Source: Ceratotherium simum simum
Taxonomy: Eukaryota; Chordata; Mammalia; Perissodactyla; Rhinocerotidae
DNA: 64,000 bases
Direction: 5' to 3'
NCBI RefSeq assembly: GCF_000283155.1
Contig: NW_004454181.1
Span: forward strand, 18,461,673 to 18,525,672
In this document: positions 1 through 10,914 of the stretch, one piece after another
How the letters are laid out: every line of letters starts with the position of its first letter
Numbering within the stretch: the stretch's first letter is position 1
Notes under the pieces: model-generated
The model's input: the letters and a program-made list of their open reading frames with translations, nothing else
Databases searched by the model: none
Told to the model about the DNA's origin: nothing
Translations under genes and position numbers: made by a program

Positions 1-260
1 GACTCACACCTCCACCTAGATCCGACTTTCCTTGAGGGTGGAACCGTTTCTATGATCCTCTTTACCTGCTTGACTTGACTGGCCTTGGTTCAGAGGATGG
101 GCTGCAAGCCTCCCGAGTAAGAGCAGGCTAAGACACCTAGAAGATTCTGTCAGGCACAAGCTGACGTTGTGTCTCCTCTTCCCAATTCTCCCTGAAAATT
201 TCTCCCTATTCCCACTTTCTTACAACCAGCTTCACACTTTTGGCTAAAAGGTAGATCAAA
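1..260. other. Unassigned sequence
   Basis: No open frame, repeat or motif that I recognise. Confidence 0.5.
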
Positions 261-264
261 TCTT

Positions 265-560
265 TTTTTTTCCGTTTGAAATAATTTTCTCCTGGTGATA
301 AAAGTAACATGCTTTTTGCATAAAATTCAGAAAAGTGCAGCAAAGTCTGAATAACATAGGGATCATCTGTAATTGCATCACTCAGCTATAACTATTGTTC
401 AACGGTTGGTGCATATATCCTTCCAGACCTTATTGTATGCACATATACATATACGTACAAACATTTTATCCAAAATGGGATAGTACCATATGTGCTATTT
501 TGGAACTTGGTTTTTATTAAACTTAGAAACAGGAAATTTCTGAAAGATGAATTTACATTT
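265..560 (-). mobile_element. Ancient LINE-like remnant
   Basis: AT-rich sequence with features of old L1-type 3' remnants (CATGCTTTTTGCATAAAATTC, ATATATCCTTCCAGACCTTA). Subfamily not assigned. Confidence 0.5.
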
Positions 561-599
561 TCAAATAATAAATAAAAACTGATTTAGCAAGAATATCCT

Positions 600-1455
600 T
601 GGTAACTCCTCTGGATTATGAGAAGATACAAAAGAAGGAGAATTTAGTGAATAAAGCCCAAATAACCTCACATACAAACCAGCAAGGAAATTTGCTTATT
701 GCTACCTTATCTCCCAAAACATCTTGTTTATCAATTCGATTCAGGAGTTTGACGTGAGAAGACCAACAGAGGGAAGATGAAGGCCTAGGTACAAAGTCAC
801 ATGGCACCAGGGCGGGAAGAGTGGGCTGGCCCATGGGAGTTTACAGGGAAACCCAGGGGCCTGGGGTGGCCCTTGCCTACCTCACCAGCCTCCCTCTCTG
901 CTGCAAACTCATTATCACTGGAATCCCCCACACTCACTGCGCCATTCTGCACCTCCTTGACTTTGCACATACTTTTCTCTCCACCTGGAATGCCCAGTGA
1001 CGTAAATGGTGAAAATTTGCTTTCATGCAATGTCTAATCAATTGTTTGCCTACAAGGAAAACAAAAAGAGCTCCTTGGAGGGCAAGGTAGGTTTTGTGTC
1101 AATATGGAGGGAGGTACTGAGCGGGTAGGGGAAGGTTTTCTTTCCCCTTTGAGTGTGGAAACAAGCTTTTCACAGCCTTCCTAGGTGCTGTGTTTAGTTC
1201 AGCCTCCGTGACCATGGGGCTGCCGTGCACGTCCAAGCCAGCCTGGAATCGATCTTCTGTCTCCTGGGCTGTGTTCTCGTCTGCAAGTCCTTCTTTCCTA
1301 ACTCTCTCCAGAACTTCCTGTCAGTCCCGGGTGACGTGCTGTTGGCCTCTGCCAGTGGCTTCTCACCCTGCTGCAGCCAAGCAGTTCCTCAGAGCTGCGG
1401 GTATGTTTATTGTGGTTGTTTAGACGTGGGCAGGAATGGATAAATTCATGTTGAT
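600..1455. other. Unique intergenic sequence
   Basis: Short open frames on both strands overlap one another with no coding bias that I can see. No gene supported. Confidence 0.5.
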
Positions 1456-1459
1456 GTCG

Positions 1460-1735
1460 GTGTGACCAGTATGTGTGTCTCTGTGCCTCTCTGTACAAAA
1501 ATGCACATTGCCCAGGTGCATTTATGTCTGTGGTATTGTACATAAGAACTGTGTGCATGTGTGAGAAAATATGTATATGTGTTCCTATATCTGTGTATGT
1601 AAAAGGCGGTATGCTTTCCCTGTGTATAGGCATGTATCACTGTGTATACATGTGTAGTATTATGTGTTTGTGTATACATGTGGAGCAGAGTGCACGTGTG
1701 CTCAGCTGTGACTTTCTGTGAATGGTTCTGGATCT
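1460..1735. repeat. Degenerate TG/TATG-rich repeat
   Basis: Repeated TGTGTATACATGTG-like words. Gives spurious Cys/Met/Val- or Tyr/Thr/His-rich frames on the two strands. Confidence 0.75.
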
Positions 1736-1784
1736 GTTTGTATACAGGTATGTGGGATGGGAGCTATTAGTTAGATACCTTTGA

Positions 1785-2340
1785 CTAGAAGTAAAAATAA
1801 ACACACCAACAAAAACCCCTCAAACAATAAATAAAGTTATTATCTCACATAACTGGAATTCCACAGGTGGGAAGGGAAGACTCTCAAGTTGACTGATTGC
1901 ATTGGTCAATAATGTCTTTAAGGGCCTGTGTTCTTTCCACCTCTCCACTCAGCTTAATTCTGCATCTTGATGGTCACAAAATGGCTGCAGCATTTCCATA
2001 TCTCACACTCAGACACTGAGAATCCACTGACAGATAATTGCATCTTTGCTTCTGGGGGGACTTCCCTAAGAATGAGGAAGTTTTTCCAGAAGCCCCAAGT
2101 TTACTTACCCCAAGCCTACTTCTCCCCATGTCTCATTGGCTAAAACTTGGTCATATGGCCAAAGCTAAACTAATCTCTATTAAGGGGATTGAGACCACCA
2201 AGTTTCATTTAGACTAATCAGGATCCCCTGTCTGAAGCTGAGGATGGAATCAGCCTTTCAAAGCACAAGGCGGCTTGGGGGAATGAGAGTCGTCTGACAG
2301 TTCTGTCAGGAAGGAAGACAACTGGGAACGGATGTTGGGC
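1785..2340. mobile_element. Ancient interspersed repeat, family X
   Basis: Ends ATGTTGGGCAGACGGTCAAT. It shares layout with 28950-29440 and 32190-32700: CT-rich segment, then ATGGC-rich segment, then a CATTGGCTAAAACTTGG-like block, then this end. Family name not assigned. Confidence 0.5.
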
Positions 2341-2450
2341 AGACGGTCAATAGTGTCTAGTACAAAGATATGTGCATATAGTCATGTCTATTTATACATG
2401 CACATGAGTTTGTGTATATATGAACATAAGTGAGTATATAATATGTACTG
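2340..2450. repeat. AT/GT-rich low-complexity tract
   Basis: Alternating TATGTGCATAT-type words adjacent to the preceding repeat. Confidence 0.6.
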
Positions 2451-2454
2451 GTGT

Positions 2455-2880
2455 TTCAATGACCTATTGCCGCATAACAAATCATTCCAAAACATAATGG
2501 CTTAAAAAAACAAAGCTTTATCATTTCCCATGATCCTGTGGGTCAGGAGTTTGGGCGGCATGTGGCTGGGTGGTCATCTGCTCCACATGGCATCATCTGG
2601 GTCACTCACAAAGCTACACTTCACTGGTAGCTAGGCTGAGCCGGAAGGTCTAAGAAGGCTTCCCTCACGTGTGTGACATGTTAATGCTCCTCCCACGGCT
2701 CCTCTTTCTCCTTCCATGACTAGCTCGTGCTCCCTCACAGCATGGTGGTCTCAGGATGGTTGGGTTTCTTACATGGCAGCTGACTTCCAGCAGGGAGGAA
2801 GCAAAAGCTACCAGTCCTCTTAAAGTCAGGATTCAGAAATCTCAGGAAGTTACTTCTACTACAAATGTTCAAGAGGAGGG
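2455..2880 (-). mobile_element. LTR-like ancient remnant
   Basis: Begins TATTGCCGCATAACAAATCA ... AATGGCTTAAA, a block shared with 25390-25880 (CTTAGTGGCTTAAAACAAC), and has matching GGGTCACTCACA and TTCTTACATGGCAGC segments. ERVL-MaLR-type is my best guess. Confidence 0.5.
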
Positions 2881-2989
2881 AAACAGAATTTACCTTTCGA
2901 TGGGTGGAGTAGCATGCACGTGCCGAGAAGAAAGGAAGCAAGGGCAGCCATCTTTGGAAATGATCTCCCGCAGTAGGAGTATGTATTGA

Positions 2990-3130
2990 ACATGAGGGAG
3001 GGTATATTTGAGTATGAGCATTTTTGTTTGCATGTGTGTATTCAGGAGTGTGAGTGTACGTGTGTGGCAGCGTGTAAGTGTGCATGTGTCAGTTTACACA
3101 TAAGGGGATGTGTACATATGTACAGGTGCG
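2990..3130. repeat. Degenerate GT-rich repeat
   Basis: Imperfect TGTGTGxx words (GTGAGTGTACGTGTGTGGCA). Confidence 0.65.
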
Positions 3131-3167
3131 AGTGTCCACCTGTGCTAGGGGCTTCCATTTATGCATG

Positions 3168-3203
3168 CCTAGTAGGGAAAGTTGATGGACTTTCCCTACT
3201 AGG
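3168..3203. repeat. Perfect 15-bp hairpin
   Basis: Arm CCTAGTAGGGAAAGT (3168-3182), loop TGATGG, complementary arm ACTTTCCCTACTAGG (3189-3203). Confidence 0.9.
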
Positions 3204-3690
3204 GAAAGTGGCCTTCCTGGGTAGATACACTGAGAGGCAAATCTCGGCCAAGGTAACAATCTATTCACTACTGGGATCTCGTCCTTGACTGGGAGGCCTT
3301 GGGTCCCAAGCCAGGCAGAAGGCCCAGCCCTTATCATAACCCCACTGAAACCACGCTGCTGGCAGTGGAGGAGGAGACCCTCCACAGTTTTTTTTGATTC
3401 CCTGAGATCCTGGGGTTTTCTGCCTGGGGCACCACTGGCCTCAAACAGCCAATGGGAAAGCTTAGCTGTTATAGCCCCTCCCTCCACCATCTGCACCCCA
3501 GCCCCAGCCGCAGGGCTGTAAACCTCAGGACAAGATTTCAGAGAGAGCAGGAAGCCGGGGCTCAAGGCGGCCCGCAGGGTGAGGCCTCCTGCCTCGGGGA
3601 GGCCCTCAACTCCTGGCTTCTCTTTCACTCTTCACAGTGCATTTCCCAGTAAATAAAATATGGCGGCGGGCAGGAAGCCGGGAGGAAAAG
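3204..3690. other. Unique GC-moderate sequence with YY1-like site
   Basis: No gene supported. AATATGGCGGC at 3657-3667 fits the YY1 consensus but has no CpG island around it. Confidence 0.5.
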
Positions 3691-4150
3691 ATGTGGATTG
3701 GGCACTACCATGTGCTGTCACTGTGCGTCCTCTGTGGAGTTTCACTCAGTCTCCACAGTGAGCTCTGAAGCAAGGACTCTGGGGTCTTTTTACAGATGAG
3801 GGAAAGGATGCTTAGAGAGGGAGAGAGACTTCCCCCCAGTCACACCCCTTATAAAGAGCAGAGGCGCGGGCGGGCCCCTTGGCTTAGCGGTTAAGTGCGC
3901 GCACTCTGCTGCTGGTGGCCCAGGTTTGGATCCCGGGCGCGCACCAACGCACCGCCTCTCCGACCATGCTGAGGCTGCGTCCCACATACAGCAACTAGAA
4001 GGATGTGCAGCTATGACATACAACTATCTACTGGGGCTTTGGGGAAAAAAATAAATAAATAAAAAATTAAAAAAAAAAAGAAAGAGCAGAGGCGGGATTT
4101 GAATTCCCATCTGCCTGATTCCAGAGCCTACACTCTGTCCCTGTCACTGA
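3690..4150 (-). mobile_element. MIR SINE split by ERE
   Basis: TTTTTACAGATGAGGGAAAG at 3788 and, beyond the ERE, GGCGGGATTTGAATTCCCAT: the reverse complement of the MIR core and tRNA-like part. Confidence 0.8.
3867..4080 (+). mobile_element. ERE SINE, 'A-type' tail
   Basis: Starts GGGCGGGCCCCTTGGCTTAG, ends CTACTGGGGCTTTGGGG plus A-rich tail. The target-site repeat AAAGAGCAGAGGCG is seen at 3853-3866 and 4081-4094. It splits an older MIR. Confidence 0.95.
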
Positions 4151-4259
4151 ACAGGAGCACAGATGTTGAAACACTTGAAGGAGATGAATAACTACTCAAC
4201 CTACAATGCTGCCCATCAGATCATCTCTCAGCATTGATTAAAGCTGTTCAGGGGCTACT

Positions 4260-4600
4260 CATGGCTGTGAAAATAAAGTTCAAAGCCAGACTCCTTACTG
4301 CAGCTCATAAAGCCCCATATAGTATGGTCACAGCCACATGGGCCTCTCTTTATTCCTTAAGGATTGATATATATATTTATTTATATTTATATTTTATTTT
4401 TATTTTTATATGTATGCCCCTCTCTGCCTCAGGCCTTTGCACCTGTTGTTCCCTCAGCTTGGCCTGCTCTCGGCTTAAATGTCACTTCCTCTCTTAAGGA
4501 AAGCTTAATTTTGTTAAGGCATGATAATGGTGCTGTGATTATATTTTTCTTTTTAAAGAGTCCTTATCTTTTAGAGATACATACTGAAGTATTTACAGAT
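4260..4600 (+). mobile_element. L2 remnant
   Basis: AAATAAAGTTCAAAGCCAGA ... CTCAGGCCTTTGCACCTGTT ... AAATGTCACTTCCTCTCTTA follows the L2 3' consensus order. A TATTTA/TTTTTA low-complexity run interrupts it at 4369-4415. Confidence 0.8.
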
Positions 4601-4609
4601 GAAATAATA

Positions 4610-4772
4610 CCCCATGGCTTAGTGGTTAAGTGTGCGCGCTCCGCTACTGGCGGCCCGGGTTCGGATCCTGGGTGCGCACTGACGCACCGCTTCTCCGGCC
4701 ATGCTGAGGCCGCGTCCCACATACAGCAACTAGAAGGATGTGCAGCTGTGACATACAACTATCTACTGGGGC
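4610..4772 (+). mobile_element. ERE SINE, A-type, interrupted by gap
   Basis: Begins CCCCATGGCTTAGTGGTTAAG without the GGCCGG head and is cut by the gap inside CTACTGGGGC. Inserted near the end of an L2 remnant. Confidence 0.9.
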
Positions 4773-4962
4773 NNNNNNNNNNNNNNNNNNNNNNNNNNNN
4801 NNNNNNNNNNNNNNNNNNNNNNNNNNNNNNNNNNNNNNNNNNNNNNNNNNNNNNNNNNNNNNNNNNNNNNNNNNNNNNNNNNNNNNNNNNNNNNNNNNNN
4901 NNNNNNNNNNNNNNNNNNNNNNNNNNNNNNNNNNNNNNNNNNNNNNNNNNNNNNNNNNNNNN
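4773..4962. other. Assembly gap (190 N)
   Basis: Run of N. Left flank is the body of one ERE and right flank is the distal part of another, so the hidden bases are probably ERE sequence. Confidence 0.99.
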
Positions 4963-5112
4963 ACCACTTGTCAGGCCATGCTGTGGCGGCGTCCCATATA
5001 AAGTGGAGGAAGATGGGCACGGATGTTAGCCCAGGGCCAGTCTTCCTCAGCAAAAAGAAGATGACTGGCAGATGTTAGATCAGGGCTGATCTTCCTCACA
5101 AAAAGAAAAAGA
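4963..5112 (+). mobile_element. ERE SINE, 'B-type' tail, 5' end in gap
   Basis: Resumes at ACCACTTGTCAGGCCATGCT and ends with the GATGTTAG...CTTCCTCA motif repeated twice before an A-rich tail, so it differs in tail type from the copy left of the gap. Confidence 0.9.
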
Positions 5113-5114
5113 AT

Positions 5115-5370
5115 TAAATGGAAAAAAAGTCATTTCCGGCCCTGGAGGCTAGGTCGGTCCCCGTTTCTATGCTGCCCTGTCACTTCTCCTTCAGGGCACT
5201 TATACAAATTGCAGTGACATTGTTGGGTAGTTGTGTGTTCACATCTGTCATCCCCATAGGCAGAAAGTAGACACCGTGACTGCCGGAATCCCTGCTTCTG
5301 TCGCAGAGCACATTCCGTGAATGAGTAGATGAAAAATGATGAATGAGTGAATGAATGAATGAATGAGTTC
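5115..5370 (+). mobile_element. L2 3' end with GAAT tail repeat
   Basis: GGCAGAAAGTAGACACCGTG then GAATGAGTAGATG and (GAAT)n at 5336-5368; probably the same L2 as 4260-4600, split by EREs and the gap. Confidence 0.75.
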
Positions 5371-5544
5371 AGAGAAAGCTCACTTTGGGCTGGGCTGGAA
5401 AGGCAGCTCCCTGGTGAGAGGGAGGAGGAGGAGGGGGAGAAGGGAGTGAAAAAGAGGGGGATGGAGCTGGGGATGGGAATCCCAGCTGGGTTCTCTCCAA
5501 CCCAAATAGGTTACATTATGTCATATTATATTATATACAATATA

Positions 5545-6065
5545 TTATATGTTTCTTTGGCCACAATTTCCTTTTCATTAAAAAAGTTTTAAAATTAATT
5601 TTAAAAATAGGTGATATATTCACGTTTCAATATTCAAGAGTAACAGAAAAGGCTACAAAGGAAATCTCCCCTCACACCCTGGGGCCCCTGCCACTCTGAT
5701 CCCCCACCCCAGGCAACAAAATGATCAGTATCTTATGTATCCTTCAGAGCTCTATAAGCAAATATGTATACATTTATATGTGTGTTTATATTTCCCCCCT
5801 TATCACACTTCGATTTTTTTATTTAATATAGCTTGAAGAATGTTCCATGTTGGTGCCAAAGAGATCCTCATTCTTTTTTGCAACTGCCTAGTATTTCATT
5901 CTATGACTCTACTGTAATGTATTTGACCAGTCACCTACTGAAGGAGCGTTTAGGTTACTTCCAACCTTTTGTTATAACAAACAAAGCTGCTGTGGAAAAT
6001 GTTGTGCATTATTTTATTTCGCATCTGTAAGATTATTACTGTAGGATTAAGTCTCCTGAAGTAGA
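5545..6065 (-). mobile_element. Ancient L1-type remnant
   Basis: AATGTTCCATGTTGG, CTGCCTAGTATTTCATTCTA, TTTAGGTTACTTCCAACCTT in the antisense order of old mammalian L1 3' regions. AT-rich words TATTATATACAATATATTAT precede it. Confidence 0.7.
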
Positions 6066-6120
6066 GTGGCTGAGTCAGAGTATGTGCTAGATACTGGCAG
6101 ATCGTCCTCCGTGAGCGTTT

Positions 6121-6192
6121 GTCCCCACCCCCCTCACCCACCATCCCCCATCCCCCACATGTTTGGACCACCTCCCCCTCCCCCCACCCTGG
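6121..6192 (-). repeat. C-rich tract, quadruplex-forming on minus strand
   Basis: On the minus strand 6127-6157 gives G runs of 3-6 separated by loops of 2-5 bases. A second C-rich run lies at 6171-6190. Confidence 0.7.
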
Positions 6193-6469
6193 GACTGGGT
6201 TTGAAAGGAGATCAGGTGTGGCCAGCCCAGGAGGAAGGGTGGAGCCATTCCCAGGGAAACCCATGGATAGAAAACACAGAGGAGGCACCTGGGGACAGTC
6301 TGATGACATCAGATGGTAACACAGACCTCTCCTCAAAATGAAAGTGCAACCAGAGTTGCAGGGAGAGCTGGGGCCTGAGAGTTGGAAGATGGGGACTCTG
6401 GGCTCAGGTCTGCCACTTTAGCTTGACAAATGGCCTTGGGCAGACTGCTTTCATGATAATAATGGTTAA

Positions 6470-6625
6470 CTCCAGGCCAGTGTTAAGCACATTGCATGTA
6501 TCATCTCTCATAAATTTAAGAGGCTGATACTTCTGCAGTCCGAGCTCAGAGAGGTTAGGGAACATGCCCAAGGTGGTCCAGCTCTTAAATGAGAGTCTGG
6601 ATTTAAACCCAGGCTTAACACTGTG
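6470..6625 (-). mobile_element. MIR SINE
   Basis: GCATGTATCATCTCTCATAA, GAGAGGTTAGGGAACATGCC and ATTTAAACCCAGGC. Confidence 0.8.
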
Positions 6626-7635
6626 TTTCACTGCCTCGGTTACTCCTCTGTGAGGTGAGGCAGCTAGACTCTGCCTAAGCCTTTTCTATCTTGGAAAGTC
6701 ACGTGGCCTGTGACTGAGCAGTGAGGAGCTCAGTCAGAGAGGAACTGGCTGGGGGTAGGGTAGGGCGGGTGGCGATGTGGAACCCCCCCTCCATGGAGAG
6801 GACCATGTCAGGCTCCATTACTGCAGGAAGGGTTGAATCCTCAGCAGTCCTCCCTCTTCTTCGGGCTGGTTTTGGGTTTCAGGCTAGATTGCAAGCTCCC
6901 TGGTGAGCAGAGACTCCGTCGACGTCGGGACATGTCTGAGTCCCTGCCTGTGCCTGACACTGGAGCTTTCCATAGGACGGGGCCCAAAGCAGGTTTGGTG
7001 CTTAGAGATGAGGAAGAGGAGCTTAGGTGAAGACGGGGGAGAGGCTGGTTAGGGGCAGAGAGTGTTGGGGGGGACTCCAGCAGTAGGACAGACAGCCAAG
7101 CTGAGCCCGACCCTCTGGCTGCCACAGGTACAGGATGCCGTGACCTGGAGCGCCCTCTAGTGGCACACTCTGCAGCCTGGCCTGGGGAGGCACCAGAGAG
7201 GCTGGGCCCAGGCGATGCAGGGCTGCTCCCTTCCCCTCACTATCATCTCTGGGGCCGGGCAGGCCTGCCGCTACTCCCAGGAGTGTCCTTCCTCAGAGGG
7301 AAGCCAGCTTAATAATAGTAACAATGAAGCGCTCACAAAAAGAGGCATAAAGAGACTGTTGAAGAGGAAAAGGGCTCTTGAGGCCATGATGGGTCCATTA
7401 TTAGAGTCACAGGAAAGGGGTAACAAATCCTGCGAGTGTCCTCCCACTGTGACCTGGGACATCCTTGCGTTTGGCCAGATGACCTCTTTGCACCTTCCCA
7501 GGGCTGCCTGGGTCAGCCCTGCTGCCCCCCCCCCCCCACAGGCAGGGCCTGGCTCCGCCTGTGCGCCTCACCAGAGCCTGCAATGGGAACTCGAGCCAGA
7601 GCACGGTAAGGGGCTCTTGAGACCATCTAGTCATT
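6626..7635. other. Unique sequence with a CTCF-like site
   Basis: A 222-codon open frame starts at 7215 but runs into the L2 remnant that begins near 7640, so I do not accept it as a gene. Ten C run at 7527-7538. Confidence 0.5.
7149..7165 (-). promoter_or_regulatory. Strong CTCF-like motif
   Basis: The minus strand reads TGCCACTAGAGGGCGCT. It matches the core CCASYAGRKGGC at all 12 positions. Confidence 0.7.
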
Positions 7636-7639
7636 GCTT

Positions 7640-8175
7640 CATTTCTCTATTCAATAAACATTTACGAAGCCCCTACTATGTGCCAGACACATGGGCCCTG
7701 GGGATACGGAAATTAACAACAGGCAAGGTCCCTGACGTCCAGGAACTGAGATTTCTGCAGGAGAGGCAGATGACAAAGACACGAGGTCAACCGTGTGGGC
7801 AAAGTGCTGTGAAGACTCCACCGCAGGATGGTCGCCAGTGTTTGAGGAGGTCGTTTCAGACCCGATGGGCAGGGAAGTCCTGAGAGGGGAGCACGTGTGT
7901 AGACACCTCAGTGCTTAGGACACAGGACCTGGGCTGCCAGCAGAGGAACGGCAGGCGAAAGTTCAGCTTGTACCAAGCTGGGGGGGCAGTGAGCTCAGCA
8001 TACTGAAGGAAGGACGGTGTGGTGGTGAGAGCAAGAGTCAGAAGAGCTTAGGTCAGGGAGAGGGCTGGGGACCTCATGCTTGAAGGCGCGCCAGGGGTTT
8101 AGATTTGATTCTGAGGGCTGGGGTTGTCATCGGAGGGCTCTGAGCACGAGGATGGCATGATCCGATGTGCATATT
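7640..8175 (-). mobile_element. L2 remnant
   Basis: TCAATAAACATTTACGAAGC, CCTACTATGTGCCAGACAC, then AGGATGGCATGATCCGATGT: antisense L2 3' consensus order. Confidence 0.8.
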
Positions 8176-8584
8176 TAATAGGGCACGCTTCTGCTTTGTG
8201 GAGAATAAAGGCTGGGAAGAGGGAGGGTGGAAGCGCGGAGGCCAGCCCAGAGGTGACTCCAGGTCTCCAGATACAAAGAGAAGCTGGCTGAACCAGAGTC
8301 GGGGGAGTCACGTTCTGATGCGTCTTAGAGGCACGGTGGACAGGACCTGCTGGTGGGTTGTCTGGGAGAAGAGAGGGAGAGCCAAGACCAGGCTGGGGGC
8401 CTTCTCCGTCCCATGCCACACCCCTTCCAGCCTGGGTGTGGGGGCCCCTGAGTCATCTCCCTCAGGTCACTTAGAAGGGGGGCAAAGGACCCTAGACTTC
8501 ACTGCCACAGACCCCCAGGGCTGCATCTTGGTGTGTTCAGAGACTAGCGACCCTGGGGCCAGAGGTGTTTTCAGCCTCCTGTAG
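8176..8584. other. Unique sequence
   Basis: No recognisable gene, repeat or RNA. Confidence 0.5.
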
Positions 8585-8800
8585 CGCTCTCCTCCCTTCC
8601 TCCCTCCATCTGCAATCTGTCTCTCATTCTCCTCTCTCTCCCTCTCCCTCTCCCTCTGTCTCTCTCTCTCTCTTCCTTCTCTGGCTCCTTCCCCCCCACT
8701 TCCTCTCTCCCTCTGTCCCTCTGTCCCTCTGTCTCCCTCTCTCCCTCCTTCTCTCACTCTCTCTCTCTCACACACACATGCACACACACGCACAACGCGT
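8585..8800. repeat. CT-rich and CA microsatellite
   Basis: (TCTCCC)n, (TC)n and CTGTCC words followed by CACACACATGCACACACACG. Explains the Ser/Leu-rich frame on + and the Arg/Glu-rich frame on -. Confidence 0.9.
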
Positions 8801-9011
8801 GCGCAGGCAGTTTACTGCAGCCTTATCAGAAGGCAGCCTCCAGCAGAGACAAGGCTCTCCAGGGACAGAGCCAGAGGAGCTGACGGGAGTTTTCCAAGGA
8901 GGAGGAGGCAGCCTTTGCTGCTTTCCACGTTCCATCCCCTGCTCCTGCTGCCTCCACATCACCCTCTTGGCTCCTGTATTAAGAGAAGCAGCAGGAGCCA
9001 CGCCCCCTAGA

Positions 9012-9220
9012 CCTGTGATTCTCAACGGGAGGCGACTTTGTCTCCTTATGGCATTTTTTGCTTGTCATAACTGGGGAGGCAGTGTGACCGGCATCTGGTG
9101 GGTGGAGCCCAGGGGTGCTAGTCCACATCCCACGAGGCACAGGACAGCTCCCACAGCAAAGAATGATCTGGCCCCAAATGTTACAGTGCTGAGACTGAGT
9201 GACCCTGCCCTAGGCTCCAC
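9012..9220 (+). mobile_element. MER5A (hAT-Charlie)
   Basis: GTGATTCTCAACGGGAGGCG to GGCACAGGACAGCTCCCACA to CTGAGACTGAGTGACCCTG follow MER5A end to end. Confidence 0.88.
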
Positions 9221-9284
9221 CATCAGAGCTGGAAGGGACTGTCCTCTTCCTCGAGGTCCCACACTGTCACCACACTGCCATTTA

Positions 9285-9440
9285 TCAGGTGGCAGCTATG
9301 TGGCCACACTGTGCCTGCATTATCTCTTTTAGTCTTCTCCGACACACTGTGAGGTAGGTAATATTTGCCCAAGGTCACACAGGCAATGAGAGGCCGAGCT
9401 GGGATTCAGACTCTAAAGCCTGTGGTTTCACCGCCCCCTC
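9285..9440 (-). mobile_element. MIR SINE
   Basis: GTGAGGTAGGTAATA ... GCCCAAGGTCACACAGGCAA ... GCTGGGATTCAGACTC. Confidence 0.85.
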
Positions 9441-10635
9441 TCTAGTGAGGGGATTTCACAGGGCATTGTTATTAGCAATGGGACACTTTGTTTCAAGTGA
9501 AGTCTTACTGGGAAGTCCAAGGTGTAAGAGATAAAGTGGCACTTGCAGAGGTTGAATCAGGGTGGGAGAGTTTCAAAGACCTCCCACCCACACCCCTGTT
9601 CTCCCCATGGTGCCTCCAGGGCCATCTCACCACCCTGGGAGGGCCACCATGGAGGGCTGCTCAGGTTGTGCACTGCAGAACTCCAGGGGGTGCCATTCCC
9701 GTGGGCTCCCTCGTGGGGCTAGCAGGGCTAAGGCAGAGCTTCCTTTAGGGCAGGGGTGGCAAATAGATTTCATCTTGAGTAGGAACGTGTACTGCTTAGC
9801 AGACAAGGTGCCATGGTTAATTAATGAGTTCTGGAGCAGGAAGGGGTGTGGGAGTGGCTGCGAAGGTCGTGTCTGCCTCCCCTGTCCTAAGATGGGAAAT
9901 AGGAAATTGAATTTGACTAGGAGGTATCTCCCCACCCCCACCCCACTCCTTGCAACTCGGGGGTGACTCAGAAATGGAGCTGTCGGCCCCACATTGAAAA
10001 AAACAAGACTTGAGGCTCGTATACAGGCCAGTCCCCCAGGAGACCTCCTGGGATTAGAAGACCAACTGTGCCTCTTTCCCAGAGCCCTGTCATGTTTCCC
10101 TTTTGGGTCCTCTTGACTTTTGTCTTAACCTAATATCACCTGGAATCGTGTGTTTGGGCAGAGAGAGGCTGTCTGTCGTTGAGGTTTTTACAACCCTCTT
10201 GGGGAAGGTTTAGAGCTGGAACTGGCAGAATGAGCCAGATTGGGGTCCCCTCTCCAGGCCCCACCCTGGAGTGAGGTCCTTCCCCAAGGGCCTGGGTCTC
10301 TCCCCACCCTTTGTCAAGCTGTGTGACATCTCTGGTGGTTTGGCCCCGAGGACCAGCAGAAACCCTGTAATGGGGGCCAGCAGGCACTGTCTGTTCTCTC
10401 TGCGGGGGGTTCCCCAGCCGCCCGGGAGCCTGGGAATCTTCCAGCCTGGGATGAATCATCCTGGCCCACATCCCCTCTGCCTTTACCCCCTCCATCGCCT
10501 CTGCCTCAACCCAGCTACGGAGCAAGGCTGCTAACGCCAGAGTGTCCCAGAGCGGATGCCCTCCCCGGTCTGGAAACGCAGGCTGCAGGCCTCCCTGGGG
10601 GCAAGTGCCACAAAGAGGGCTGCGCACAGAAGTGG
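9441..10635. other. Unique sequence
   Basis: Longest block free of recognised repeats in the left half. A weaker CTCF-like word CTCCAGGGGGTG sits near 9681. No gene supported. Confidence 0.5.
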
Positions 10636-10654
10636 TGAGGTCAACTACCTCTGG

Positions 10655-10745
10655 GGAGAAGGAGGGAGACTATCAGTGTATACCCTTTGTACCTCCTGAA
10701 ATGTGTACCATTGTGGACCTATTTAAGAAAAGAAATTAAAGAGAA
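10655..10745 (+). mobile_element. LINE-type 3' tail fragment
   Basis: CCTTTGTACCTCCTGAAATG ... CTATTTAAGAAAAGAAATTAAA resembles the extreme 3' end of old L1/L2 copies. Confidence 0.45.
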
Positions 10746-10914
10746 TCTGTTAGGGGCTTGCCACTAGAGCCCCCAGAGGGGGAGGGGGCCAGGCGAGCTG
10801 CAAACACAGAGGATGGGCCGTGCTATGCGTGCTATGCGGCGGACTGTTGTCCTGGCCTCACACAGATGAAACTCTGCCTCCCAGGAAACCCTCCGTCCCT
10901 GTGTTTGCTCATGG

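Noticed and set aside
7215..7883. 222-codon frame
   Set aside because: Runs from unique sequence into an antisense L2 remnant, with no recognisable domain.
8565..9332. 255-codon frame
   Set aside because: Its first third is CT/CA microsatellite and its end is MER5A.
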